Part shown: in pieces, positions 1 through 9,534 of the stretch | Numbering within the stretch: the stretch's first letter is position 1 | Layout: every line of letters starts with the position of its first letter | Source: Bacillota bacterium | GTDB lineage: Bacteria; Bacillota; Clostridia; Lachnospirales; Lachnospiraceae | Assembly (NCBI GenBank): GCA_023386815.1 | Contig: JAEWIZ010000023.1 | Span: forward strand, 143,609 to 207,608 | DNA length: 64,000 bases | Direction of reading: 5' to 3' | The notes under the pieces: generated by a model | What the model was told of the DNA's origin: nothing | What the model saw: the letters and a program-made list of their open reading frames with translations, nothing else | The model's database searches: none | Made by a program: the position numbers and the translations under genes

Positions 1-177
1 TCCTGTATGCGTTACGGCCTCTCCAAGATACTTAATAATGTCCTTATTTTTATCTATTTCAATAGCCGGTTCAAAAACTGGAAGGCCATTCAACGTAACC
101 TTGCCCTCTTTCACATAATTACGGACAAGCTTTCTTGTACCCACCGCCGCTTCCGCCAAATATTTATCTAATCTCAT
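1..177 (-). CDS. RsuA/RluB-family pseudouridine synthase, N-terminal part (runs off the left edge)
   Basis: Only the first 59 residues lie in the window (MRLDKYLAEA...). They form an S4 RNA-binding domain of the type that opens RsuA/RluB/RluE-family 16S/23S rRNA pseudouridine synthases: MRLDKYLA start, then GTRKLVRNYVKEGKVTLNG, where S4 proteins carry basic residues and the VxVNG-like turn. These enzymes isomerise a specific uridine in rRNA. The catalytic Asp domain lies outside the window, so the exact subfamily cannot be decided. The 240 bp between this start and the next gene hold only that gene's terminator. Confidence 0.8.
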   Translation of the reverse strand, partial: MRLDKYLAEAAVGTRKLVRNYVKEGKVTLNGLPVFEPAIEIDKNKDIIKYLGEAVTHTG

Positions 178-248
178 ATAAAATCCTTATCTTTCTATTT
201 TCATCATTACCGTAATTGTTTCCCGGAACCAGCAATTTCAGTATAGAA

Positions 249-281
249 AAAGCCTTTGCCAATGAATCTAGCAAAGGCTTT
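249..281 (-). terminator. Rho-independent terminator downstream of the SIMPL gene
   Basis: Perfect 11-bp stem (AAAGCCTTTGC paired with GCAAAGGCTTT) with an 11-nt loop. On the minus strand it is followed by a short T run. It lies 136 bp past the stop of the SIMPL gene and before the start of the pseudouridine synthase gene. Confidence 0.75.
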
Positions 282-416
282 CTAACTATTTTTTTGTTTT
301 ATTACTAACAATTTATTAAGTTCTAAGTGTACAAGACTCATTGCCACCATTGATGAATATGTATGCATAATTTATAAATATGGACCTTAACTCAACTGCC
401 TTTTACCACTTGAATC

Positions 417-1163
417 TTATTCATCAATTTCAAAGGTACAATGAACTACGGCTGTGATTTCTTTCTCCAAGGACGAGGTATCACTAATACCGTAATCCGA
501 TATCTCATTGGAATATAATGGTGTTATCTGCATAACCCCCATATCCGCATAAGTCAGACCGCCCAGCTTACTACCCGCATTCTCAGCAATCATCTCAGCA
601 CGCTTTTTTGCATCTTTTGTTGCTTCTGCAAGCATGGTTACCTTTAGATCTGCCAACTTTGTATAGATGTACTGAGGTGCATAGGACTGGAACTGTACAC
701 CATCATTAAGAAGTTCTGTTGCACTTCTGGAAATGTCCGTCACTTTATCAATCTCACTGGACCGAATTGTCACTGACTGGCTCAGATCATAATAATCAAT
801 CTGATTCGTACTTACTCCATACTCATTATAAACATAATAAGTTGAAGTTGTAATGGAGGAAAAGACTAACTGCTCCTCACTGATTCCCTGATTCAACAGA
901 TATTTTTTCACCTTATCCCGATCCGTTTCCAGTCTTGTATAGGCATCCGTTAAAGCCGCGGACTGTGCATTAAAATATCCACTCCAAACAATTAAATCAG
1001 AAGTTATCTGCTGCTTTGCTGACCCGGTCACCACGAGATTCGTTCTGGCACTTTTGATTTTTACAATTCCATTTACTCCAATGATGGATGCAACGATAAT
1101 ACCTGCGGTTAATATGAGAGCAACAATTATGTTGCCTATTGTTCTGTGCTTATTTTCGTTCAT
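417..1163 (-). CDS. SIMPL domain-containing protein (DUF541), membrane-anchored
   Basis: 248-residue protein of the SIMPL/DUF541 family (PF04402), a family of periplasmic or extracytoplasmic proteins of poorly defined function, some linked to oxidative stress or signalling. After a short basic N-terminus (MNENKHRT) comes one hydrophobic segment at about residues 8-30, then the SIMPL core starting at LVVTGSAKQQITSD and ending with VVHCTFEIDE. The chosen ATG has an AAGGGGGA ribosome binding site close upstream; a longer in-frame opening to 1211 has no such site. It appears to be a single-gene unit ending at the hairpin at 249-281. The family call is secure, the biological role is not. Confidence 0.85.
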   Translation of the reverse strand: MNENKHRTIGNIIVALILTAGIIVASIIGVNGIVKIKSARTNLVVTGSAKQQITSDLIVWSGYFNAQSAALTDAYTRLETDRDKVKKYLLNQGISEEQLVFSSITTSTYYVYNEYGVSTNQIDYYDLSQSVTIRSSEIDKVTDISRSATELLNDGVQFQSYAPQYIYTKLADLKVTMLAEATKDAKKRAEMIAENAGSKLGGLTYADMGVMQITPLYSNEISDYGISDTSSLEKEITAVVHCTFEIDE

Positions 1164-1247
1164 TTTGCTTCCCCCTTGTATTACTATTTTGAACCTATAA
1201 TTTACTCTCACTTACAGCATTATGCAATAGCATGCTATTCCTACGAA

Positions 1248-2102
1248 TTAATCCAACATCAAATGTTCATCAGTAAGCTGTTCACTTAATTCGAATAACC
1301 TTTTTGCTGCCTTTTTGCTCTTTGCTGCTTTTGAGGTCTTTGCCATTTGGCCTTTATAAAAATATTTGCCCGTGGTATTACTAACCTTAGGACTTGTAGC
1401 CAGGTAGATTGCGGTTCTAGCACCCTCTTCCGGTGTCAGGAAGATATACTTTAATAATCCTGTAATTGTTTTTCCAAATCCCGTATTACGATCTACCCCC
1501 ATAGAAGTAGCTACTGCTCCTGGATGTAGACAATTCACCGTAATTCCCATGTCTTTCACTCGTAAGGCAAGTTCTCTGGTAAATAAAATGTTCGCTAATT
1601 TTGACTGACTATAGGCTTTTACTACATTAAATTGTCTTCTCAAATTATAATCTTCAAAATGGATTTTTCCCACCTTATGTGCACCGGAAGCAACAACCAC
1701 AATCCTGCTGCCAGCCTCCATAGTGTCAAGCAATCTTAGTGTTAATAAAAAATGTCCGATGTGGTTCACTCCGAATTGCTCTTCAATTCCATCTACGGTT
1801 TCTCTTCTGTCCAGCGATATCACACCTGCATTATTAATTAACACATCAACTCTGTCATAAATCTGTTTAAATTCATCTGTAAATCTTCTAATATCAGCCA
1901 TACTTCCCAGATTACACTGCATAAGCGAAATATCTCGCTTATGCTGGTTGGTCAATTCCTGTAAAGCAGCTTCTCCGCGTTCCTTACTTCTGCAAAGCAT
2001 AATTACGGTATAACCAAGATCCGCCAGAGCTGCAACTGTGGCCTTACCCATGCCTGAATTAGCACCGGTAACAACAGCAATTTTCTTATCATCAGAAAAC
2101 AT
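1248..2102 (-). CDS. Short-chain dehydrogenase/reductase (retinol-dehydrogenase-like SDR)
   Basis: 284-residue classical SDR. It has the Rossmann cofactor motif TGANSGMG near residue 15, the NNAG structural motif, and the catalytic YSQSK (YxxxK) with its upstream Ser in VVVASGAHK. Conservation around LNNAGV, GVNHIGHFLLT and NCLHPGAV matches the RDH11/WWOX-like SDR subgroup, which usually prefers NADP(H). The physiological substrate is unknown. The start is the ATG preceded by AAGGAGG eight bases upstream; an upstream in-frame extension lacks a ribosome binding site. It stands alone, 84 bp downstream of the SIMPL gene start. Confidence 0.9.
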   Translation of the reverse strand: MFSDDKKIAVVTGANSGMGKATVAALADLGYTVIMLCRSKERGEAALQELTNQHKRDISLMQCNLGSMADIRRFTDEFKQIYDRVDVLINNAGVISLDRRETVDGIEEQFGVNHIGHFLLTLRLLDTMEAGSRIVVVASGAHKVGKIHFEDYNLRRQFNVVKAYSQSKLANILFTRELALRVKDMGITVNCLHPGAVATSMGVDRNTGFGKTITGLLKYIFLTPEEGARTAIYLATSPKVSNTTGKYFYKGQMAKTSKAAKSKKAAKRLFELSEQLTDEHLMLD

Positions 2103-2297
2103 GGTTTTCCTCCTTTCAGACTTAACTATTATCAAGGTAAATGCGAAATAATATAGTTCGCCTATTATCAATCATAGGCAATTGCAAAAACTATCACTTG
2201 TTAATATTTTTATTATGTACCTATTACGTGGTTCGATTTATATACTACTATTATAATACAATTATGTTCATTACAACATAATTCATTTAGCTTATCA

Positions 2298-4595
2298 TTA
2301 CAATTTAAAGTCACAGAGAAACCCGGTCTTTTTGTATACATCTTTTACAGGACTAAAATTGCTAATTTCATTTCCACTCAAATACAGTTCTTTTAAATTT
2401 GTTAGTAACTTTAAAGATAAGATACTTGTTAGTCTATTCTCTTTCAAATAAAGTTTTTCCAACCCCGTTAGCTTTTCCAATGGATATAGTGCTGAGACTT
2501 TGTTGCCATTTAAGGATAATAAGGTCAGTTTGCTCATTCCCGACAAAGCTTTGATATTACTGATATAATTTCTCTGCAGATATAAGGTCTTTATCTTCTT
2601 TAAATTGGTTAGAGCTGTAATATCTGTAATTTTATTATCTGACAAATCAAGATACTGTAGATTTATCAAAGCTTTTAGTGGGGTAAGGTCACTCAGTTTA
2701 TTATAGGCTAAGGTAAGCCTGGTCAGCTTTTTCAGCCCCTTTAAGCCATCAACTTTTTGAATGCTGTTATTACTTAATTCAAGTACTTCAAGATTTGTTA
2801 ACTTACTTAGAGAAGATACACTGGCTAACTTATTCTCACTCAAATATAATTTCTGAAGGTTCGTCAACCCTGATAATGAACTAATACTCGCTATCTGATT
2901 GCCCTTTAATGAAAGCACCTGAAGCTCTGTCAAACTTTTCAGAGGGCTAACATCTGAAATTGAGTTTTGGGGAAGATATAACACTTTTAAATTCTTAAGT
3001 GTTGATAAGGCCGTAATGCTTTTTAAGCTCAGGTTTCCGGCATTTAGATATTCCAGGTTCGTTAGCATTTTCAAATCATTCAGGCTTAAGGTTCCTGCCG
3101 GAAGTTTTAACCGATAAATGCTTTGCATATCTGAAATAGTAAGGCTGCCCGTCTTATTTCCTAATTTTTCTCTTACGGCCTGCTCCACAGCGGTATCTGT
3201 GAAGGTAACTGTTTGAGTCTGTTCCGCTGAAAGTGTAGCGAAGGAGCTCATTTCTGTAAGAATGGTTGACCAGCCATTCAGATGGTATTTCAACCCTGTA
3301 CTATCATTATAATCCGGAACATTGCCAATACTCCAGATCGAAATACCTCCTAAACCATACTCCTTGGATAGTTCTATCTTTGATGTAATACTATTACTGT
3401 CTTCATATAGAATCACGTTCCAGGATTTATCAGAGGAATTAAAATACTGAATATATGGACTTTGCAAGTCATTATTGTAACCGTAACTAATATTCTTCCC
3501 ATTCCCATCCACATTATCTAAACGAGATTTAATGGATGAATACAACGGTGCAGATCTTCCCTTTCTGCTAAGAGTAGCCCCATCAAGGGCTGCCCACTCG
3601 GTTGTGCTGTTAGCATCAAACTGCCACTGAGCGCTGTCAAAGGTTAATTGAAGCCATACCTTGGATAGCTGTGCAGAATCAACTGCCGCATTTTTCATAT
3701 CATTCAATGCCAAACGTATCTGTCCGATGGGAGCAAGACTATCAATTGGCTGCAATGCATCATAGCCGGTATATTGCTCAACCTGCTTCTTTTGGAGCTG
3801 ACCCGTTGGTTCATAATCATGAGCCATTAAAATAACTCGATCAGCAATCCCCATGATACTGGCATAATCATAGCCGTCATAATATAATAGAGGATTTACT
3901 GCAACATACAACTTCTTACCACTGGTAGTAAGTTGAGTCTTTAGTTCTGTTAAGAACTGCACGAAATACATACTGATTTGCTGTCCGTTATAAAGAATCG
4001 GATTCTTTTTGCTGTCCGTATTACAAAGACCTTCAAAGTCAACTACAACTCCATCATAGTAAATTCCTTCTCCAGTACTAATGTCCGCCATCATACCATT
4101 CATGATAGTCTGCACCAGGGTTTGACGCTTCACCGCATCTGGTAACAAGACTGTACTATCACTGCCATCCATATATACATTTAACTGAATAGACTTTCCT
4201 TGGCTCTTAGCGTATTTAACAACTTGCAGATAGTCTGCGGGATAATAAAACCCATAGTTGCCATTCTTACCCTTTACCGTATTTAGGGTTGCGGGATCCT
4301 CGGAATCAATTCTACTCCAGGCAAAACTTAAGGAGTCCAGTGAATTTATGTACTGCTTCATCTGTTCGGAAAATGCCACATAAGCTGGATAGAAGGCATG
4401 AAGTTCCCCCGTATTTGCAGTAGTACTTACTGTACTGCCCGAATTACTTACACTTGAGGTCTCAGCTGCAAAAGCATTCTTCGGCCATGCAATACCCGTA
4501 ACAATGACTAGAATACATAGAATTAGTGCAAGTAACTGCTTCATTTGATTATCATAGTTCCAAATACCTCTTAATTTCTTACTTTTCATTATCAA
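2298..4595 (-). CDS. Secreted GH18-like glycosidase with C-terminal leucine-rich repeats
   Basis: 765 residues. Signal peptide at about residues 18-45 (hydrophobic LLALILCILVIVTG, cleavage near AFAAE). Residues 65-450 resemble the family-18 glycoside hydrolase fold of chitinase/YaaH-like proteins, with DGVVVDFE at 181-188; E188 is the predicted catalytic acid and D186 its partner. Residues 475-765 are about eleven SDS22-type leucine-rich repeats of about 22 residues (LxxLxxLxLxxNxI), as in internalin-like surface proteins. Probably secreted and acting on, or binding, an N-acetylglucosamine-containing wall or host polymer; substrate unknown. Start: a TTG with GGAGG nine bases upstream (4595) or the ATG two codons later (4589). 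No cell-wall sorting signal is visible. Confidence 0.85.
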   Translation of the reverse strand: MIMKSKKLRGIWNYDNQMKQLLALILCILVIVTGIAWPKNAFAAETSSVSNSGSTVSTTANTGELHAFYPAYVAFSEQMKQYINSLDSLSFAWSRIDSEDPATLNTVKGKNGNYGFYYPADYLQVVKYAKSQGKSIQLNVYMDGSDSTVLLPDAVKRQTLVQTIMNGMMADISTGEGIYYDGVVVDFEGLCNTDSKKNPILYNGQQISMYFVQFLTELKTQLTTSGKKLYVAVNPLLYYDGYDYASIMGIADRVILMAHDYEPTGQLQKKQVEQYTGYDALQPIDSLAPIGQIRLALNDMKNAAVDSAQLSKVWLQLTFDSAQWQFDANSTTEWAALDGATLSRKGRSAPLYSSIKSRLDNVDGNGKNISYGYNNDLQSPYIQYFNSSDKSWNVILYEDSNSITSKIELSKEYGLGGISIWSIGNVPDYNDSTGLKYHLNGWSTILTEMSSFATLSAEQTQTVTFTDTAVEQAVREKLGNKTGSLTISDMQSIYRLKLPAGTLSLNDLKMLTNLEYLNAGNLSLKSITALSTLKNLKVLYLPQNSISDVSPLKSLTELQVLSLKGNQIASISSLSGLTNLQKLYLSENKLASVSSLSKLTNLEVLELSNNSIQKVDGLKGLKKLTRLTLAYNKLSDLTPLKALINLQYLDLSDNKITDITALTNLKKIKTLYLQRNYISNIKALSGMSKLTLLSLNGNKVSALYPLEKLTGLEKLYLKENRLTSILSLKLLTNLKELYLSGNEISNFSPVKDVYKKTGFLCDFKL

Positions 4596-4791
4596 TCCCC
4601 GATTCCTCCAATCATAATTATTCTATCTAATTTTTGTATCTCTTAAATCTTCTCTAAAAAGTTCTCTTGTCCCTTTATCCGGCATCGAAATTTATTCTGT
4701 TGCTGATTATTTGATTCGAGTGTCAAAAGACCTTATTAAACTGTATGAATGGATCTGTGTGCATATGTATTCATATGGCGCAGACCGGGCC

Positions 4792-4824
4792 TCTCGTGAT
4801 TGCCTGCTCCTGGTAATCACGAGA
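4792..4824. other. 10-bp perfect inverted repeat in the 4596-4909 intergenic region
   Basis: TCTCGTGATT and AATCACGAGA flank a 13-nt spacer. Neither strand shows a T run after it, so it is not a convincing intrinsic terminator. It lies downstream of the 5'-nucleotidase gene and upstream of the GH18/LRR gene, so it could be a 3'-end stabilising hairpin or an operator. Nothing else is recognisable in this 314-bp gap. Confidence 0.4.
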
Positions 4825-4909
4825 TGTTAAAGGCAAGTCCAGATGAATATATATGCACTCATATCCATCTGCATAGCCTGGATCAGGCTTTTGCCAGTCG
4901 AAATTTATT

Positions 4910-5812
4910 CTATTGTTTATAAGGAACCCTCGCTGATGGTACCAATTTGGATGCCGGATCAATATGTACGAGCTGATCATCAAAAAAGATATGTGCTCCA
5001 AAAGACTGTAATACCTCTTGCTTTCCCATTCCTCCAAGGAAAAAGGCTTCATCAATACGGACATCCCATGCCCTTAGAGTAAGAATCGCTCTTTCATGGG
5101 CAGGCGCATTTCTTGCGGTTACCAGAGCGGTTCTAATCGGTGACAAATCCTTTGGAAATTGTTTTTGCAAATATGATAAGGTTTTTAACAATTTTGCAAA
5201 AGGCCCCTCCGGTAGCGGTTGTTGTACATTCATTTTCTCATGTGCTAAAAATGCCTCTAGGCCCTGTTCTTGATATATCATTTCTGAAGCATCCGAAAAG
5301 AGTACCGCATCCCCATCAAAGGCAATTCTAATTTGTCCTATTTCCTTACCGGGATCGATTAAAAATTCCGGATGAGTACAGATGATAGCCGCAGCTATAT
5401 TACTATTGACGGCTTCTTGAACGTCATCTTCATTGGCGGATAAGAACAAATCCGTCTTAAAGGCAGACAGATAAGGAGACAAATGGGCTCCGCCTGTCAG
5501 TGCTGCCCGGGTTATGTCTAAACCATAGTGCTCGATAGAGTTGAAAATTCTTAAGCTTGTATCTGCACTATTGCGAGACATTACAACAATTTCTGTGTTT
5601 CTTCTATTTGGTGTAATGGTATTCAATTTCAATAATGCCCTTACTAACTGAAAGCCTGCTCCCGGTTTTAGTACATCCTTTTCATGCTCCAGCTGATACT
5701 TTGAATATGCTTCCAAGCCTTCTTGTTCATAGATTCTATTCTCCTCTTCCAGATCAAAAAGCGCGCGGGAAGAAATTCCTACCACCAAATAATGATTAAA
5801 ATCGATCGGCAT
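4910..5812 (-). CDS. 5'-nucleotidase of the cytosolic cN-I family (PF06189)
   Basis: 300-residue intracellular protein matching the 5'-nucleotidase family PF06189, which dephosphorylates nucleoside 5'-monophosphates with Mg2+. Signature segments are MSRNSADTSLRIFNSI, ALTGGAHLSPYL, the IRIAFDGDAVLFSDASE block with the conserved Asp pair, and FFLGGMGKQEVLQ near the C-terminus. There is no signal peptide. The start is the ATG with GAGGTG eight bases upstream (MPIDFNHYL); 23 further in-frame codons upstream have no ribosome binding site. Probably monocistronic. The family is firm; nucleotide preference cannot be read from sequence. Confidence 0.85.
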   Translation of the reverse strand: MPIDFNHYLVVGISSRALFDLEEENRIYEQEGLEAYSKYQLEHEKDVLKPGAGFQLVRALLKLNTITPNRRNTEIVVMSRNSADTSLRIFNSIEHYGLDITRAALTGGAHLSPYLSAFKTDLFLSANEDDVQEAVNSNIAAAIICTHPEFLIDPGKEIGQIRIAFDGDAVLFSDASEMIYQEQGLEAFLAHEKMNVQQPLPEGPFAKLLKTLSYLQKQFPKDLSPIRTALVTARNAPAHERAILTLRAWDVRIDEAFFLGGMGKQEVLQSFGAHIFFDDQLVHIDPASKLVPSARVPYKQ

Positions 5813-6015
5813 ATGTTCTACACCTCGTTCATGTAAAATTTCACATTCTCTTACAATTATCGTAATTTTTTGTTTCATCACTCATTATATATCACAGTGG
5901 TAGAAATATCAAAGTTTTTTAATGAATCCCGTGTAGTAAAACAGACCCGAATAAAATTATATGATATGTAGTAATTCGTTATGCCCTAAGTCGCTTTACT
6001 AATTGTAAATGTAAA

Positions 6016-6053
6016 AACCGTACGGTTCAGCTATTTTGCTCTCCCGTACGGTT
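6016..6053 (-). terminator. Terminator of the namA-nfo unit
   Basis: Perfect 10-bp stem AACCGTACGG / CCGTACGGTT with an 18-nt loop, followed on the minus strand by TTTTT. It starts 16 bp beyond the stop of the endonuclease IV gene. Confidence 0.85.
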
Positions 6054-6068
6054 CCAGTTGTTTATTTT

Positions 6069-6899
6069 TTAGTGATATAACCCCTTTAATAATTGAATTT
6101 CCTGAGCGTAACCCTCGATTTCATTTGGCGTCTCAAGATAAAAGGGTAATTCCCGAAGTGCCGGGTGATTGATAATTCTTGCAAAAGCATCTACCCCGAT
6201 ATAACCTTCTCCGATCTTTTCGTGCCGATCCTTATGGCTGCCGATGGAATTCTTGCTGTCATTGATATGAATTGCTTTTAGCCTCTCCAGTCCAATGATT
6301 CGGTCAAATTTCTCCAACACACCATCCAGATCATTTACAATATCATATCCTGCATCAAAGATATGGCAGGTATCCAGGCAAACGCCCATCTTGTCATTTA
6401 ATTGAACTCCGTCTAAAATTATTCTTAGTTCTTCAAAGGTTGCACCAACCTCCGTACCTTTACCCGCCATAGTCTCCAGTAGAACCGTGGTGGTCTGCTC
6501 CGGGGTCAGTATCGTGTTCAGCATCTTTGTAATATGCACTATACCTGCTGCCACTCCCTGATCCACATGACTACCGGGATGAAAATTATATAAATTATTC
6601 GGCAAATACTCCATTCTCTTTAAGTCATCCTCCATAGTCGCATAAGCAAACTCACGGGTTTTTGCATCATGAGACCCTGGATTTAACGTATAGGGAGCAT
6701 GAGCCAACAAAGGTCCAAAGGAATGTTCCTTTGCCAAATCACATAGCTTCCTGGCATCTGCTGGATCAATAGCCTTCGCTTTACTACCACGGGGATTGCG
6801 TGTAAAAAACTGAAATGTATTCGCCTCTATACTTAATGCTTCCTTCCCCATAGCATAATAGCCCTTTGAAACAGACAGATGACAACCTATTTTCATCAT
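6069..6899 (-). CDS. nfo: Deoxyribonuclease IV (AP endonuclease)
   Basis: 276 residues, the normal length for endonuclease IV. It cleaves DNA 5' to abasic sites in base-excision repair using three Zn ions. All metal-ligand motifs are present: NFHPGSH, LLETMAGKGTEVG, CLDTCHIFDAGYD and HINDSKNSIGSHKDRHEKIG. The start ATG has AGGAGG ten bases upstream; a second ATG follows directly and could also be used. The gene follows namA with an 18-bp gap, so the two are probably co-transcribed and end at the hairpin at 6016-6053. Confidence 0.97.
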   Translation of the reverse strand: MMKIGCHLSVSKGYYAMGKEALSIEANTFQFFTRNPRGSKAKAIDPADARKLCDLAKEHSFGPLLAHAPYTLNPGSHDAKTREFAYATMEDDLKRMEYLPNNLYNFHPGSHVDQGVAAGIVHITKMLNTILTPEQTTTVLLETMAGKGTEVGATFEELRIILDGVQLNDKMGVCLDTCHIFDAGYDIVNDLDGVLEKFDRIIGLERLKAIHINDSKNSIGSHKDRHEKIGEGYIGVDAFARIINHPALRELPFYLETPNEIEGYAQEIQLLKGLYH

Positions 6900-6917
6900 A
6901 ACTGTGATTCCTCCTCT

Positions 6918-7934
6918 TTATTTTGCTCTTGTATACTGAACGGGCCATTCCAGCTCCTCATTTAATTCCTTTGCAGCTTCAAGCGGCCAATAAGGATTTC
7001 TGAGTAATTCTCTTCCCAGAAAAATAAAATCTGCTCTTTCATTTTGCAGAATCTCTTCTGCCATCAGCGCTGACGTTATTAGACCTCCGGTAATTACACT
7101 CAACTGAGTACTTTTTTTAATTGTCTCAGCAAATTTTGTCTGATAACCCGGATAAACCTTCATGGTAATATTAACAACAGCTCCTGAACTTACATTAACC
7201 AGATCGATTCCTTCCGTCTTCAGCGCATTTAATATGCTGGCCATATTATCATCATGATTGCCGCCTTCCACATAGTCCTCTGCTGAAACTCGTACGATGA
7301 CGGGCTTCTCCTTAGGCCATACGGTTTTGATTTCCTGAAGTATCTCCTTTAAAAACCTTGCTCGATTTTCTTCACTTCCACCGTACTCATCCGTTCTCTT
7401 ATTTGTCAACGGTGATAAGAATTCACTAATTAAATAGCCATGAGCAGCATGAATTTCAATGGTATCAAAGCCTGCCTGGTCTGCTCGTCTTGCAGCCTCC
7501 CGAAAGGCAGCCTCGACCGTTATTATGTCCTCCTTTGTCATTTCCAGTGGAACTCTGTATTTCTCACTAAAGGCAATGGGACTTGGCGCTATACTTGGCT
7601 CTGATAAAACTTCAGATTTTCTGCCGGCATGCCCTAACTGTATACCGACCTTAGCTCCCTGCTTCTGGCAGGCTTCCACAATACGTCTTAACCCTTGCAC
7701 CTGTTCATCCTTCCACAAGCCAAGATCTCTGTCAGAAATTCGCCCCCTGCTTTCTACTCCGGTTGCCTCTAATATAATTAAACCAACGCCACCCACAGCT
7801 CTTGTCATATAATGAACAAAATGCCAGTCGTTCGCAACTCCATCCTCAGCAGTGTACATACACATGGGTGGCATTACAATTCTGTTTTTTAATTCCATAC
7901 CTTTTAGTTCGAATTTACTAAATAGTTTTGTCAT
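6918..7934 (-). CDS. namA: NADPH dehydrogenase NamA (old yellow enzyme, YqjM-like)
   Basis: 338-residue FMN-dependent ene-reductase of the YqjM/NamA branch. It reduces activated C=C bonds and some nitro compounds with NADPH and is linked to oxidative or xenobiotic stress. Visible family marks are MPPMCMYTAEDG (Cys25 and Tyr27, matching Cys26/Tyr28 of YqjM that tune the flavin and bind substrate), QLGHAGRKS, HAAHGYLISEFLSPLTNKR with its active-site residues, and the C-terminal GLITSALMAEEIL and FIFLGRELLRNPYWP phosphate-binding region. AGGGAGG lies six bases before the ATG. It leads a two-gene unit with nfo. Confidence 0.95.
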   Translation of the reverse strand: MTKLFSKFELKGMELKNRIVMPPMCMYTAEDGVANDWHFVHYMTRAVGGVGLIILEATGVESRGRISDRDLGLWKDEQVQGLRRIVEACQKQGAKVGIQLGHAGRKSEVLSEPSIAPSPIAFSEKYRVPLEMTKEDIITVEAAFREAARRADQAGFDTIEIHAAHGYLISEFLSPLTNKRTDEYGGSEENRARFLKEILQEIKTVWPKEKPVIVRVSAEDYVEGGNHDDNMASILNALKTEGIDLVNVSSGAVVNITMKVYPGYQTKFAETIKKSTQLSVITGGLITSALMAEEILQNERADFIFLGRELLRNPYWPLEAAKELNEELEWPVQYTRAK

Positions 7935-8145
7935 AGCCTTCCTCCCTAATAATTATCTCCAACAGGACAAATCATGAACCGATTCACTTGCTGAATATAA
8001 GATTTTATGACTTCTGCTTAATTATATTACAAGAACTGCATTCCTGTTACTATGCTCAAGATACACAGAGCAAAAATACTATTTAATAATCTGTCCATAT
8101 CCTAACTTTAATATCCTATCAAATTAAGATTCGCCTAAAATATCC

Positions 8146-8841
8146 CTATAAAAAATTTGCAAATATAGATGAGCCAACCACAGTGATGAGACCTGCAACT
8201 GCAATTGACAGACTACTCATCGCTCCTTCTACCTCTCCCATCTCTATCGCCTTCACAGTTCCAATTGCATGGGCTGACGATCCTATTGCTATACCCTTTG
8301 CTACCGGCTCCGTAATTCTAAATAGCTTACATACCTGCTCCGCAATGATGTTACCTAGCACGCCCGTAATAATAATTACTGCGACGGTTATTGTTACAAT
8401 TCCTCCAAGCTCTTCGGAAACTCCCATTGCGATTGCTGTAGTGATAGACTTAGGGAGAAGAGTCACATATTCCTTATGGCTAAGTTGAAATAATATGGAT
8501 AATGCTAATACGCAGGTTAAGCTGGTAAATACCCCTGAAATTAAGCCCGCCATAATCGCTTTTACATTTCTCTTTAACAAATCAAGTTGCTCATAAAGCG
8601 GTATAGCAAGACACACAGTTGCCGGTGTTAGGAGATAGCTAAGATATTTTGCCCCGGTATTATAGCTTTCATAGTCAATTTGAAATACCTGTAGGAATAC
8701 TATTATAACTGTAATTGAAATTAAGAGTGGATTAAATATAGCCAGCTTATATTTTTTCTTGATATAGCTGCCCAAACCATATGCAAACATGCTTATCATA
8801 ACACCAAAATAGGTGGAATTAACTATCATATCCTGAAGCAT
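8146..8841 (-). CDS. lrgB: LrgB family membrane protein
   Basis: 231 residues with about seven hydrophobic segments, matching the LrgB/CidB family (PF04172). It is encoded 84 bp downstream of an LrgA homologue. LrgAB and CidAB are holin/antiholin-like systems that affect murein hydrolase activity and, in some bacteria, pyruvate or glycolate transport. Conserved signatures include LLPKSITTAIAMGVSEELGG, GIAIGSSAHAIGTVKAIEMG and the C-terminal LSIAVAGLITV. An AAGGAG site precedes the ATG. Which transport or lysis role applies here cannot be decided. Confidence 0.92.
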   Translation of the reverse strand: MLQDMIVNSTYFGVMISMFAYGLGSYIKKKYKLAIFNPLLISITVIIVFLQVFQIDYESYNTGAKYLSYLLTPATVCLAIPLYEQLDLLKRNVKAIMAGLISGVFTSLTCVLALSILFQLSHKEYVTLLPKSITTAIAMGVSEELGGIVTITVAVIIITGVLGNIIAEQVCKLFRITEPVAKGIAIGSSAHAIGTVKAIEMGEVEGAMSSLSIAVAGLITVVGSSIFANFL

Positions 8842-8925
8842 TTTTTTCTCCTTCCGATTCTGCCAAGTTATTTTGTATAAGAGTTTTATTCTAATGCTGT
8901 CCTCTGTCCTCTTAGTGTTAGGTCT

Positions 8926-9318
8926 TTACTCCGAGACAGCTTCCTCACAGGCTTCTTCCTCAGGCTTTTTTGACTTTCCCCTACGCAGAAACAGTTGTGT
9001 AACCCTTCCTGATACTACCATTACAGCTACTGTAGAGATTATTGTAATAAGGAGCACCGGTATAAAAATGGGCTGCAAAAGCTCCCAGGCATTCAGTATT
9101 CCGACTGCTGCCGGTATAAACATCATCGGCATGATCTCGATCATAAACTTCCCCACTTCACGTACGGAGGCTAGTGGTATAATTTTTAATTTCAAAGCAA
9201 GGAGCATTAATAATAAGCCATAGATGCTTGCGGGTATTTGCAGGGGGATTAGAAATTTAAGTACTTCTCCAAGAAAGGTTACTAAAAGTATGATTCCAAA
9301 TTGCTTTGCGTATCTCAT
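8926..9318 (-). CDS. lrgA: LrgA/CidA family holin-like membrane protein
   Basis: 130 residues with four predicted membrane helices and a basic, then acidic, C-terminal tail (RRGKSKKPEEEACEEAVSE). It matches LrgA/CidA (PF03788): QIPASIYGLLLMLLALKLKII and EIMPMMFIPAAVGI are the family's core. The start MRYAKQFG is preceded by AGGAG seven bases upstream; the longer in-frame opening to 9414 has no ribosome binding site. It sits upstream of lrgB in the same orientation, the usual lrgAB order. No LytSR pair is adjacent. Confidence 0.92.
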   Translation of the reverse strand: MRYAKQFGIILLVTFLGEVLKFLIPLQIPASIYGLLLMLLALKLKIIPLASVREVGKFMIEIMPMMFIPAAVGILNAWELLQPIFIPVLLITIISTVAVMVVSGRVTQLFLRRGKSKKPEEEACEEAVSE

Positions 9319-9534
9319 GAATGTTCTCCTATTATGTAACATGCCACGGTGGGTTTGAATGCTATTATTATATATCTTAATCATAAATTCTGGTATTGTA
9401 ATTAATAATATCATATCATAGCAAATGACATTTTTCTATTCGTTACTCTATTTTTGTAACATTGCTACCTCATACATAGAATATAGCGAATAAAATTGTC
9501 CTTTGTGACCAATTGCAGCTACACGCAATAATAC

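Noticed and set aside
4684..4915. Near-identical TCGAAATTTATTCT...TTG at about 4685 and 4899, suggesting a duplication around the end of the 5'-nucleotidase gene.
   Set aside because: Only about 17 nt with a mismatch in AT-rich DNA; flanks do not match, so chance or a trivial duplication is enough.
4771..5064. 97-codon minus-strand open frame across the end of the 5'-nucleotidase gene.
   Set aside because: It overlaps a well-supported gene in another frame, has no ribosome binding site and no recognisable product.
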